Source: a virus. From it: a stretch of DNA of 35,894 nucleotides. The notes under the pieces are model-generated. The model saw nothing but the letters and a program-made list of their open reading frames with translations, did not search any database and was not told where the DNA came from. The position numbers and the translations under genes were made by a program. This document shows, piece after piece, positions 28,671 through 35,894 of the stretch. Where the stretch lies: positions 1 to 35,894 of the IMG/VR virus record IMGVR_UViG_3300017770_000055; one strand, written 5' to 3'. The first letter of the stretch is position 1, and each line of letters begins with the position of its first letter.

Positions 28671-28769
28671 TTTGTTTTAATACCTATTTTACTTGTGGAG
28701 TTGAACCCACAGATGATAGCAGACTCGACGTGTCTGCGTTTGTTACAGACTGTTAAGCACAGTCCGCTT

Positions 28770-28777
28770 TATTTATA
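28770..28777 (-). promoter_or_regulatory. Late promoter, exact TATAAATA, before the porin-like gene
   Basis: Exact T4 late consensus on the minus strand, 99 nt before the porin-like ATG. The leader would be about 90 nt. Confidence 0.68.
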
Positions 28778-28854
28778 ATACCACATTGTTGAAAACTGTT
28801 TCCCTTGTGCCAGTTTGGTTAGAGGAACAACACAACCGTGTGGATTACCTAGAA

Positions 28855-28883
28855 AGTATAGCAGGTTCTCCAACCTCTGTCAA
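28855..28883 (-). promoter_or_regulatory. Sigma70-type promoter upstream of the porin-like gene
   Basis: TTGACA at 28878-28883, 17-nt spacer, TATACT at 28855-28860, minus strand. Same boxes and spacing as the promoter at 6523-6551. The start would be near 28848, leaving a leader of about 180 nt. Confidence 0.75.
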
Positions 28884-28886
28884 CCC

Positions 28887-29216
28887 TCAGTCCTTACCAA
28901 TAGCATTTCGGATCGTCTGGATCTGCTGCTCAGTGGGCACTTGATTGATCTCGACAGGTTCTGTGGGCATGTCAGGCATCACCTCTTTGAGTTCTTCGAG
29001 TGCCAATGGAATATTTTCTAGACTATCGGCGGATTGTTCAAGGCGATCCATCTCACCCATCCATCCGTAGTGATACTTCTTCCACTGTTTAAGCATCTTC
29101 TTACGACCCGTAGGATCATCAGGATACTTACGTAGAATCTTTTGTAGTCCTGTGAGTTTCTTAACACCATCGACAATGGATCGATCAGTATTCCTCTCAC
29201 TAAATCCTTTACTCAT
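28887..29216 (-). CDS. Conserved hypothetical protein (109 aa)
   Basis: MSKGFSERNTDRSIVDGVKK, LRKYPDDPTGRKKMLKQWKK then a Leu/Glu-rich helix (DRLEQSADSLENIPLALEEL) and a C-terminal half with PDMPTEPVEINQVPTEQQIQ. No family recognised. It overlaps the giant adhesin-like gene by ATGA, so it is translated from the same late transcript and could be a chaperone or attachment partner for it; that is only inference. Confidence 0.6.
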   Translation of the reverse strand: MSKGFSERNTDRSIVDGVKKLTGLQKILRKYPDDPTGRKKMLKQWKKYHYGWMGEMDRLEQSADSLENIPLALEELKEVMPDMPTEPVEINQVPTEQQIQTIRNAIGKD

Positions 29217-32200
29217 TCAACTTCCTCAATTTCAATTTTAAATCTGATACGTTTAACCTTACGGTCACTCTGACACATGAACCATAGATTGGAGTCTCTG
29301 TTATGGGACTCCTGATAGATAACTTCCTTAGGAGCATAGGTATTCTCATACCTATCTGATATATCGTTACCAATAGTTGCGCTATTGATTCTATTAGGTA
29401 GGTCAACACCTGTATTCTTATCCCTAGGATAGAATGGCGTCGGGTTACCCAAATCATTAGCATCACCATAGGTATCCTTCTGCTTCTGAATTGGAGGCCA
29501 AGTCAGATCAAAAGATTGCCCTGCTGCATAGGATGTACCTCTATCTAGCAGATCAAACAACTCAACACCAACTGCCCAGTAGATAGCGTTACCAAATCTA
29601 GGTTCTGATGAGTCAGAATCATTTGACTTTGTAGTGTAAGGCCAGAAAGCAATACGAACTTTGGCTTCTGGACGAGAGGTACTACCATCCTGGAATGATT
29701 CCTCAGAATCAAATTCACCTAATACATAATCATGCATAAAGGACATCTTACTATACTGCCCATTGCTTGATACTGCAACCCCCCTAGGATAGTTGCTCTG
29801 AGTACCAGCATCATTGATACCTTTTGCATAGTAGTCATCAAAGTCTTCGACTGCTTCTAAGAATAGATCATCAGTGATACCAGAGTTAGCAAACCACCCC
29901 ACGAATCCATGAGTGTTAGACATGTGAGCGTACCTACTCAGGTCACCTCTCACATTCTCTGCTGGTTTACATAGGAACCCTCTACCATGCTCGAACAGAT
30001 TGTTGTAGAAGATACCACGGTTATCAGAAACGATAGGTGAGTCAACGAATGCTCCTTTACTATCGATGTTACTACTCATGATAACTCCTCTACGATTTCT
30101 GCTACCACCCTCATAGAATCCTTCGTTACCACCCGATTCATACCATTCTTCACCTGCATAGTACACATCATTCCAGTCAACGTCCTGACCATTAGAACCA
30201 TTGGTATTGAGTTGACCGTTGTCCCAGACAGTAACTTTCTTTGACCATGCTTTGTTCTGCTGATCCCAGAGACGAATACTCATCCGTTTGATACGACCAT
30301 TGTTATCTGTTCTAGGAGTCTCAGAGGTAACGATAGATCGTCTCTCTACCTCACCAGTGATAGGTGAAGTTCCTAGATCCATGTTCCATGGTTTTTCAAA
30401 TACCTGGTCATCACGATCGAAGATAGCGAATCCTAATGAGGCAAGACCAGACCGTGGTCCTCTTTGTATTGTAGCAATCTGGAACTTAATCGTATCACCC
30501 TTTGATACAGAGAATTCTCCCAGAGTAGAACCAACAATTGGCCAGTCACCAACCAGTATAGAGTCTTCAATAATAATAGTATTATTTTTATACAATCTAT
30601 ATTTGAATCTCAGGTCCTCAATCTCTGGTGATCTAATGATACTACCAAATGCTTTCAAAGATAGGTTAGCATTGCGTTGTGCCTTAATCTTTTGAGTTCT
30701 TCTAGTGCTATGAGTATACTCACCACTACATTTACCCGTCAAAGATTGTGTGTTAGTGGTACCACTATTGGGTGGTGTCCTAGGACCACACTCAGAACGC
30801 ATAACCATTCCATCACGGAAGATCTTATTGAACAATGGATCCTGACAGTTCTCTCTAACTGTGATAGGAATCATGATCGGTGGTGGTGCGTCTTCACCAA
30901 AGACATAACATGCAATGCCTTCATACAACCACTCACTACCAACCCATGCAACACGATAGGAGACCTTGAAGTCATTGTAATCTTCATCACTGTCTGATCC
31001 ATGAAGATCTTCCCACCACTGCTCATGGTTTCCATGATACTTAACCTTGTTCCTCTTATCAGGATTCATAAGGTGGTTGGTGAAGAACACCCAGTTGTTC
31101 TCAACTGATGCATTATTCTTATATGCATTACCATTAGCACTGAATGTAATACTCTGACCATCAGAGATACCATTGGAACCACCATCAGGAATCAAAAAGA
31201 ATACTATCTCTTTGTTTCTATACGTGTTCAATACATCCACTGGTATCTGATACTGTGTCATAGGAATGTTTCGAGTTGTATTCGACTCGATCACTCGTGC
31301 CCAGTAGATCTGATCACCATCTTTATTAGTGATCGCAACACCCCATGAGTTTGAGTATCCTGCACTACCCTTAGAAACTTGATAAGAAATAGTGAAAGGA
31401 CTCTCATTATCACTAGGAATTTGATAACTTAATCTGCTTGGATGATACCTAGGAGGTGTCTCAGTATTATTTCTCTTAACAATATTGTACTTGTGATCAT
31501 CTTTGGGATTAAATCCACCACCAATACTACCAATTCTCACACTAGCATTACAATCACTGCCATCACCATCCTTCAAGCATAACTTTTTATTATTATCTTG
31601 ACGTGACATACCGCCACCCTGTGACTTAGATCGATCATAACTAACTGTATTAGTGCCGCTGGTGACATTCATTAGTAGGGATCCAGACCCTTTCTCACCA
31701 CTTCTATTCACTGACTGACCAGAAGCAGAGACAGATTCAAAAGCAGTACCAGCAGTTCTTGGATTATCATCCCAAGATACTTCTAACTTTAACTGAGCAC
31801 TACCACTACCAGTACATACAACGTTACCACTACTATCAAATTCACAACTTAGATCACAACCATTACCATTGTAGTAACGATGTAGTTCTTGAATCTGTTC
31901 TTTCTCAGTGAGACTGGCGGACGCTTTATCTTTCTGTCCAAATGCATACCCAAGGAACTCACCCTCTGCCATCCCTGCCGCGTCCATAGTTGCACGTTCA
32001 CCTGCACCTCTACTCTCAGGAGCACCAGGATTAATAGTGAGGAATGTATCTACTGTACTAGAAGAATAGTATCTCCACAGTGGAACAGCACCACTAACAG
32101 GGTTCTTCAATAGATAGAAGACAGGTTCACCATCATTACTGACAGTATATCCTGGTTTATCTGGTGTAGGAGTAAGACCATATCTATGATCACCACCTGA

Positions 32201-33796
32201 CTCAGCACCACCAATCACTTGTAAGGTGACAACACAATCTCTTTGACCTGCGTTAAATGTATAGTCAGTCTCGGTACCAATAGAAGGTAATGATCCTGAG
32301 AAACTTTCGACCCACCATTTAGTATCAATATCACCACTACTCACGAGAGGATCTACCTTGAAGGTAACACTAGCACCACCTAAACTGGCAGTATGTGTTT
32401 GCGTAGAACCACTACTAAAATACCTAGCACCTGCCTCGCAGAATACTTTCCTACCATTGTAGTTACCAGAAGAGTCAGTCGTTACAACACGAAGATTGTG
32501 CTTCGAGAAACCACCACTACCATCGATGTCTCCACTGATTGGTTTCAACATCACATTCTTAGCAGTCTGACTGCCTTTGATATACTCATAGACTGCTACA
32601 CGTTCACCCTGACAGTTGGCAACACAGATCTCTCTACTGGTGGAGTTTTGACCACGGAAGTAGAAGGTATCACATGATGCAGGAGGTGTCCTGTATGTAC
32701 CAGTAGCATATGGTTTGAATAAACAATCCAAGAACTCAGTAACACATGGTGTCACTGGTGATGGTTCATCAGGTGTCAACTTACAATAAAGAATCTCACC
32801 CTTTCTATCACCAGATATAATCTTCCATTCGTTCTTGACAGTAGGGAAACGATGTCTCTTTACTGTACCATTTCTGAGTCCAAACTGTACCTCAGCACAG
32901 TCTTTACCATCAGGAATGCCAGGAATTTCACCTTCTGGGATATCTGGTGGGTTGAAGGGACCATAGTCAAGTGAGCATATGGGTAGATCGGGGAACAGTT
33001 CACACAACCACTTCCATGGTGGTGGATCTGGGAAGAGTGGGATGGGACCGCTGGTAGGATCTGGTACCTTACCATCAGGAGGAGGTGGAGTAATTTCAGG
33101 ATAACATCTCTGAACAATTGCACGAATCGCCTCACCAGCAGGAGTTCCTGGTGGTGGATCATCCTGTCCTCTTCTCGGTCGTGGAAAGTATGGACCTAGA
33201 TCAGGGATAAGAGGATCTTGATCTGGTCCATAGCAGTTATCAACAATCTCTCTAATGAAATCAGCAGCACCAGGAGGAATTGGTTGTACTTCAATAGCAG
33301 ACTTAGGTTTAGGTAAGTATGGTCCAGTGTCTGGTTCTAAGGGTAGTAGTTCTGGTCCGTAGCAGTTATCAACGATCGCTCTGACAAGATCTCCTGGTTG
33401 TGCAGCAGGGGGACTAGGGACAATGCCTTGCTTCGGCCTTGTAATAGTGACGGCAGGAGAATCTGATGCTTGTGGTACTACTACACGAGGTGGTTCACCA
33501 GGTATATAACAGTTACCAACAGTAATTCTAATATCAGCACCAGGTAACACTGGTTCTGGGGGTTCAACAATACCCTGTCTTGCACGAGGGTAGTATATAT
33601 TACCACCAACACTAGGGAGAGGTGACTCAGGACCATAGCATGATCCGACTGTGATTCTTACCTGCTCCCCAGGTTCTGGTGGAAGGATAGGTGGTACTAC
33701 ACCCGTCCTTGGTTTAATGAATAAGGTCGCAGCACTCGTAGTCCTCTCGGGTAGAGAAGGTGGGAATGTAGTATAACAAGGATTACCAGCGACCAT
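29213..33796 (-). CDS. Giant adhesin-like virion protein with N-terminal repeats (1527 aa)
   Basis: Residues about 15-245 hold five imperfect repeats of 40-50 residues, each Pro-rich with a RxxV/I-x-x-C-Y-G/I-P core (e.g. QVRITVGSCYGPE, DIRITVGNCYIPG, LVRAIVDNCYGPE, FIREIVDNCYGPD, AIRAIVQRCY). Around 555-630 is a secreted-protein repeat type (PLWRYYSSSTVDTFLTINPG, EFLGYAFGQKD, ELHRYYNG) like DUF5648. Around 790-960 VFFLIPDGGSNG and DLHGSDSDEDYNDFKVSYRV look like a DUF4114 calcium-binding-type domain. The C-terminal third is strand-rich without a known domain. Many Cys are present. A late-type AATAAATA is 20 nt before the ATG. It probably forms a tail fibre or surface adhesin used in host recognition. 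Confidence 0.7.
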   Translation of the reverse strand: MVAGNPCYTTFPPSLPERTTSAATLFIKPRTGVVPPILPPEPGEQVRITVGSCYGPESPLPSVGGNIYYPRARQGIVEPPEPVLPGADIRITVGNCYIPGEPPRVVVPQASDSPAVTITRPKQGIVPSPPAAQPGDLVRAIVDNCYGPELLPLEPDTGPYLPKPKSAIEVQPIPPGAADFIREIVDNCYGPDQDPLIPDLGPYFPRPRRGQDDPPPGTPAGEAIRAIVQRCYPEITPPPPDGKVPDPTSGPIPLFPDPPPWKWLCELFPDLPICSLDYGPFNPPDIPEGEIPGIPDGKDCAEVQFGLRNGTVKRHRFPTVKNEWKIISGDRKGEILYCKLTPDEPSPVTPCVTEFLDCLFKPYATGTYRTPPASCDTFYFRGQNSTSREICVANCQGERVAVYEYIKGSQTAKNVMLKPISGDIDGSGGFSKHNLRVVTTDSSGNYNGRKVFCEAGARYFSSGSTQTHTASLGGASVTFKVDPLVSSGDIDTKWWVESFSGSLPSIGTETDYTFNAGQRDCVVTLQVIGGAESGGDHRYGLTPTPDKPGYTVSNDGEPVFYLLKNPVSGAVPLWRYYSSSTVDTFLTINPGAPESRGAGERATMDAAGMAEGEFLGYAFGQKDKASASLTEKEQIQELHRYYNGNGCDLSCEFDSSGNVVCTGSGSAQLKLEVSWDDNPRTAGTAFESVSASGQSVNRSGEKGSGSLLMNVTSGTNTVSYDRSKSQGGGMSRQDNNKKLCLKDGDGSDCNASVRIGSIGGGFNPKDDHKYNIVKRNNTETPPRYHPSRLSYQIPSDNESPFTISYQVSKGSAGYSNSWGVAITNKDGDQIYWARVIESNTTRNIPMTQYQIPVDVLNTYRNKEIVFFLIPDGGSNGISDGQSITFSANGNAYKNNASVENNWVFFTNHLMNPDKRNKVKYHGNHEQWWEDLHGSDSDEDYNDFKVSYRVAWVGSEWLYEGIACYVFGEDAPPPIMIPITVRENCQDPLFNKIFRDGMVMRSECGPRTPPNSGTTNTQSLTGKCSGEYTHSTRRTQKIKAQRNANLSLKAFGSIIRSPEIEDLRFKYRLYKNNTIIIEDSILVGDWPIVGSTLGEFSVSKGDTIKFQIATIQRGPRSGLASLGFAIFDRDDQVFEKPWNMDLGTSPITGEVERRSIVTSETPRTDNNGRIKRMSIRLWDQQNKAWSKKVTVWDNGQLNTNGSNGQDVDWNDVYYAGEEWYESGGNEGFYEGGSRNRRGVIMSSNIDSKGAFVDSPIVSDNRGIFYNNLFEHGRGFLCKPAENVRGDLSRYAHMSNTHGFVGWFANSGITDDLFLEAVEDFDDYYAKGINDAGTQSNYPRGVAVSSNGQYSKMSFMHDYVLGEFDSEESFQDGSTSRPEAKVRIAFWPYTTKSNDSDSSEPRFGNAIYWAVGVELFDLLDRGTSYAAGQSFDLTWPPIQKQKDTYGDANDLGNPTPFYPRDKNTGVDLPNRINSATIGNDISDRYENTYAPKEVIYQESHNRDSNLWFMCQSDRKVKRIRFKIEIEEVE
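33060..33755 (-). repeat. Five tandem Pro-rich Cys-Tyr repeats (coding)
   Basis: The first ~245 codons of the adhesin-like gene encode five imperfect repeats of 40-50 residues sharing R-x-x-V-x-x-C-Y followed by Pro-rich linkers with IKPRTGV, PRARQGI, RPKQGIV, PKPKSAI and PRPRRGQ variants. Boundaries are approximate. Confidence 0.7.
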
Positions 33797-33803
33797 ATCT
33801 AGT

Positions 33804-34475
33804 TTACTTTACGATATATTTATTCTCTTCCAACCACTCCCTTGTCATAGGTGTTGGGGGATAAACCTCCCACATACGACCACGTTCACACGCTTCTAGT
33901 GCTCGCATAGTCATACCTTCTGTCTTACCTGCCCAGGTTGCTTCCTTCTCCCAGGGCCATGCTGACTCAGGATAGGTACGTTCTACCATTTCCTGCCAGA
34001 TCATAGGAACATCATCCTCTGGTCTGATGATAGCAATCATGCTGTTATCGATCGTGCCTGCCATACAATCTTGTGCAGCGTGCCATCCCTCATGGCGCAT
34101 GACGCTCATCAGTACACCAGGACGTGACATGTATGATCGATTAAGATAGAAGTTATTAGTCACAGTGTGGTAGATACCACGTTGTCCCACTTCAAAATAC
34201 TTTTGATCAGCAAGGTACACACCCACATCAATCAGGGTGAGGGCATTCAGAATGCGACTGAACTCTTCTGCTACTGGATTCCAATTAGACACAGGATATT
34301 CCTGTACCAGGTAATCAATACCCCAGATAGGTGCCACGTCATCAGTACACTCACCCAGGAGCATACAACCTGTGGCATGTGGTGTAAACCAATCCTCAGG
34401 TTCGATTGGGTCCGCTAATACTGGTGCTGCTGTCAGAGATAGACCAGCGATCAAGGCGATCAGTTGTTTTCTCAT
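33804..34475 (-). CDS. Exported HExxH putative metallopeptidase (223 aa)
   Basis: Signal peptide MRKQLIALIAGLSLTAAPVL then AD, cleaved near VLA. The mature part contains LMSVMRHEGWHAAQDCMAG: H-E-G-W-H fits the zinc-metallopeptidase HExxH motif, with a possible third ligand in the WEKEATWAGKTEG stretch about 45 residues later. Four or more Cys suggest disulfides (CMLLGEC, QDC, EACERG). A periplasmic or envelope protease is possible, but the fold is not recognised and substrate unknown. The ATG abuts the U-tract of a terminator-like hairpin, and no Shine-Dalgarno is seen. Confidence 0.6.
   Translation of the reverse strand: MRKQLIALIAGLSLTAAPVLADPIEPEDWFTPHATGCMLLGECTDDVAPIWGIDYLVQEYPVSNWNPVAEEFSRILNALTLIDVGVYLADQKYFEVGQRGIYHTVTNNFYLNRSYMSRPGVLMSVMRHEGWHAAQDCMAGTIDNSMIAIIRPEDDVPMIWQEMVERTYPESAWPWEKEATWAGKTEGMTMRALEACERGRMWEVYPPTPMTREWLEENKYIVK
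33817..33824 (-). promoter_or_regulatory. Late-type promoter AATAAATA before the adhesin-like gene
   Basis: Minus-strand AATAAATATA inside the 3' end of the upstream gene, 20 nt before the ATG at 33796. One base from consensus. Confidence 0.5.
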
Positions 34476-34501
34476 AAAAAAAGAGGGTCGTTTGACCCTC
34501 T
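34476..34501 (-). terminator. Terminator-like hairpin between purM and the HExxH gene
   Basis: Minus strand AGAGGGTC, AAAC loop, GACCCTCT followed by seven T, then directly ATG of the HExxH gene. It can end purM transcripts. It could also be the 5' hairpin of a transcript begun at the TATACT at 34503-34508. Confidence 0.85.
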
Positions 34502-34502
34502 C

Positions 34503-34532
34503 AGTATAGCACAGTCCTCTGGATTTTGCCAG
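34503..34532 (-). promoter_or_regulatory. Possible sigma70 promoter before the HExxH gene
   Basis: CTGGCA (34527-34532), 18-nt spacer, TATACT (34503-34508) preceded by TG, giving an extended -10, on the minus strand. The start would fall inside the hairpin at 34476-34501, so the RNA would begin with that hairpin. The -35 is only 4/6. Confidence 0.4.
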
Positions 34533-34559
34533 TGAACTATCAGCGGCGACGATATGTAT

Positions 34560-34567
34560 TATTTATC
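34560..34567 (-). promoter_or_regulatory. Late-type box GATAAATA
   Basis: Minus-strand GATAAATA overlapping the purM stop. It differs from the consensus at one base. Transcripts from it would cross the terminator at 34476-34501 before reaching the HExxH gene. Confidence 0.35.
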
Positions 34568-35534
34568 ATAAGACCTCACCCATCACCCAGGAATCTGTAA
34601 TCGTTTGACATACACGATCAACATAATGATCTTTCACGATCATACAGAATCCAATACCCATATTGAATGCGTGGAACATCTCAGCATCATTCAACTCACC
34701 TGCCTTCTGGATCCTCTGGAAGATCTCAGGGATCTCCCAACTACGATAGTCTATACGGACTCTACGACCCGCTGGAAGGACTCGTGGTAGGTTATCAGGT
34801 AGTCCACCCCCAGTGATATGCACCATGCCTTCTACGAGTCCTGGAACTGATCGTACCTCCTTGGCATAGATCCTAGTAGGTGTGAGTAGATCTAGGTTGT
34901 CTCTGAGATAAAGCACCTGGTGAAAGAACATACGATTGATGATGCTAAACCCATTACTATGCACTCCACTACTAGGAATGGCAATGATCTGATCACCTGC
35001 TTCGATGTTACTACCATCAACAATCATATCTTCTTCTACAACACCAGTACAGAAACCAGCAAGGTCATCCTGTGGTGCTGATCCTACAATGTATGGATGC
35101 TCTGCTGTCTCACCACCGATCAGTGAACACCCAGCGAGTTTGCATCCCTCTGTGATACCTTCAATATAATGTTGAAGTGATTCTTGATTCAGTCTACCTG
35201 TGGAAATGTAATCAAGAAAGTATAAAGGTTCAGCACCAGAAGTGATAACATCATTGACACACATGGCAACCAAGTCAGTACCAATGCACCGATTATATCG
35301 GTAGTGTCCATCATATGACATCAACTTAGCAAGTTTAACCTTAGTACCTACACCATCAGCACCAGATACCAACACAGGATTCTTATATCCTTTGGGAATC
35401 CTAGTCATACCATTGAACCCACCATACCTACCGATCACTTCGGGACGATAGGTAGATTTTACATTAGATTCAATAGAAGTAACGAACTCCTTACCACCTT
35501 CAACATCAACACCAGCAGTCTTGTAATCCATCAT
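34566..35534 (-). CDS. purM: PurM, AIR synthase (322 aa)
   Basis: YKTAGVDVEGGKEFVTSIES near the start; PVLVSGADGVGTKVKLAKLM contains the ADGVGTK motif of AIR synthases; GTDLVAMCVNDVITSGAEPL, LAGCSLIGGETAEHPYIVG and IAIPSSGVHSNGFSIINRMF follow in PurM order; VHITGGGLPDNLPRVLP is the C-terminal FGAM-binding loop. The enzyme closes FGAM to AIR with ATP. Length is slightly below bacterial PurM (about 345). It overlaps the upstream small gene by 4 nt, and a terminator lies 65 nt downstream. Together with purS it suggests boosting purine supply for phage DNA. Confidence 0.95.
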   Translation of the reverse strand: MMDYKTAGVDVEGGKEFVTSIESNVKSTYRPEVIGRYGGFNGMTRIPKGYKNPVLVSGADGVGTKVKLAKLMSYDGHYRYNRCIGTDLVAMCVNDVITSGAEPLYFLDYISTGRLNQESLQHYIEGITEGCKLAGCSLIGGETAEHPYIVGSAPQDDLAGFCTGVVEEDMIVDGSNIEAGDQIIAIPSSGVHSNGFSIINRMFFHQVLYLRDNLDLLTPTRIYAKEVRSVPGLVEGMVHITGGGLPDNLPRVLPAGRRVRIDYRSWEIPEIFQRIQKAGELNDAEMFHAFNMGIGFCMIVKDHYVDRVCQTITDSWVMGEVL

Positions 35535-35731
35535 TGCTTATTTTTATCAGAAAGGTCTGTAAGTGTGTCAAGAAGTTCGTCCATTGTTCCGATACTCTCA
35601 ATGTCAGAAATCATCTTGGAAATTTGGGTACAAACAATGGGACGTTCTTGTCTAGCAGCAAATGCCAGGGCATTGCGTAGTGATGATTCTGCTCCATCAA
35701 GTGAGTTTTGAACTGAATTAGATAGTGCCAT
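35531..35731 (-). CDS. Hypothetical protein (66 aa)
   Basis: MALSNSVQNSLDGAESSLRN then ALAFAARQERPIVCTQISKM and SIGTMDELLDTLTDLSDKNK; helical, no recognised domain. It overlaps purM by ATGA and the upstream gene by TAATG, so it is part of the purM transcript. Confidence 0.65.
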   Translation of the reverse strand: MALSNSVQNSLDGAESSLRNALAFAARQERPIVCTQISKMISDIESIGTMDELLDTLTDLSDKNKQ

Positions 35732-35894
35732 TAATAAATTTCTCCTGTGATAATACCGTCAAGGCGTTTTAGTTTCCATACAATGTACTCCATAGTGGGT
35801 ACACATTGGGGATTCCATCCAGCAAAAGTGGAGTGTTCTCCACTTGGAATCTGCCAACAGGGAGCATCATCGTTGTCAAGGTCTAGTGATTCTC
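35731..35894 (-). CDS. Hypothetical protein, C-terminal part (runs off window)
   Basis: The last 54 codons of a gene that enters from the right edge: product includes DDAPCWQIPSGEHSTFAGW, QCVPTMEYIVWKLKRLDG and ends IITGEIY, with TAA overlapping the next ATG (TAATG). No family can be assigned from this end. Confidence 0.6.
   Translation of the reverse strand, partial: ESLDLDNDDAPCWQIPSGEHSTFAGWNPQCVPTMEYIVWKLKRLDGIITGEIY

Larger units (their letters stand above)
28671..28886 (-). other. Intergenic leader region of the porin-like gene
   Basis: The 216-nt gap is the longest noncoding stretch in the window. It holds, in transcription order, a sigma70 promoter, a hairpin AAACTG/CAGTTT, a late TATAAATA box, a 6-bp hairpin GACTGT/ACAGTC, and TGTGG/CCACA just before the start. 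No gene of useful size is seen in it. Confidence 0.6.

Noticed and set aside
1-35894. CRISPR array, integrase, insertion sequence or origin
   Set aside because: No regularly spaced direct repeats, recombinase motifs, terminal inverted repeats or iterons were seen.

Overview
The window is a piece of a T4-like myovirus that infects marine cyanobacteria (Synechococcus or Prochlorococcus; a cyanomyovirus). The evidence is a dense set of recognisable T4-type structural and replication genes (gp4, gp5, gp26, gp32, gp33, gp48, gp53, an RNase H-type nuclease) beside genes typical of cyanophages: a CpeT-like phycobiliprotein lyase, PurM, PurS, ThyX, PhoH, a DUF1825-type protein and a small phage porin-like protein. 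Almost everything is on the minus strand, with stop/start overlaps of the ATGA or TAATG type. Only gp48 and gp53 are on the plus strand. No integrase, lysogeny module, insertion sequence or CRISPR array is visible.

Layout, in plus coordinates (transcription mostly runs right to left). 1-2.8 kb: tail-fibre-like structural genes, a tRNA-Thr and small unknown genes, one with an antitoxin (Phd/YefM) look. 2.8-17 kb: the baseplate hub/tail-core cluster. In transcription order it is gp4, an unknown, a tail-tube-fold protein, gp26, a gp51-like small ORF, two giant paralogous tape-measure-like proteins, a gp27-like hub protein, a small unknown, then a two-gene metabolic cassette (2OG-Fe(II) oxygenase and CpeT-like lyase), then gp5. 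17-19 kb: divergent gp48 and gp53. 19-21 kb: a train of small genes including a degenerate glutaredoxin, PurS and a 39-residue zinc-ribbon protein. 21-28.7 kb: gp32 and replication, nucleotide and regulatory genes (DUF1825, gp33, RecB-like exonuclease, PhoH, ThyX, RNase H, glutaredoxin), ending in the porin-like gene. 28.9-34.5 kb: a 1527-residue adhesin-like protein and an exported HExxH protein. 34.5 kb to the end: PurM, a small unknown and a truncated gene.

Regulation can be partly read. Late-type promoters (TATAAATA and variants sharing TAAATA) lie about 20-30 nt before several starts, including structural genes, gp26, gp5, gp48 (plus strand) and the adhesin. Separate sigma70-type promoters (TTGACA, 17 nt, TATACT) precede the oxygenase/cpeT cassette and the porin-like gene, and a weaker one precedes gp32. 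Rho-independent terminators follow the His-rich gene, the porin-like gene and purM.

The most notable signals are: (1) a canonical -1 slippery heptamer at the end of gp26 that reads straight into the gp51-like ORF, the arrangement of tail assembly chaperones just upstream of tape-measure genes; (2) two paralogous tape-measure-like proteins carrying three different peptidoglycan-hydrolase domains, while gp5 has no visible lysozyme domain; (3) a metabolic cassette with its own host-type promoter embedded in the late baseplate cluster; (4) a gp32 leader that resembles an autoregulatory operator; (5) gp4 and gp48 start codons sharing one CATG; (6) a 12-bp perfect inverted repeat at the convergent end of gp53. 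All functional statements come from reading the sequence and remembered family features; no database search was run.
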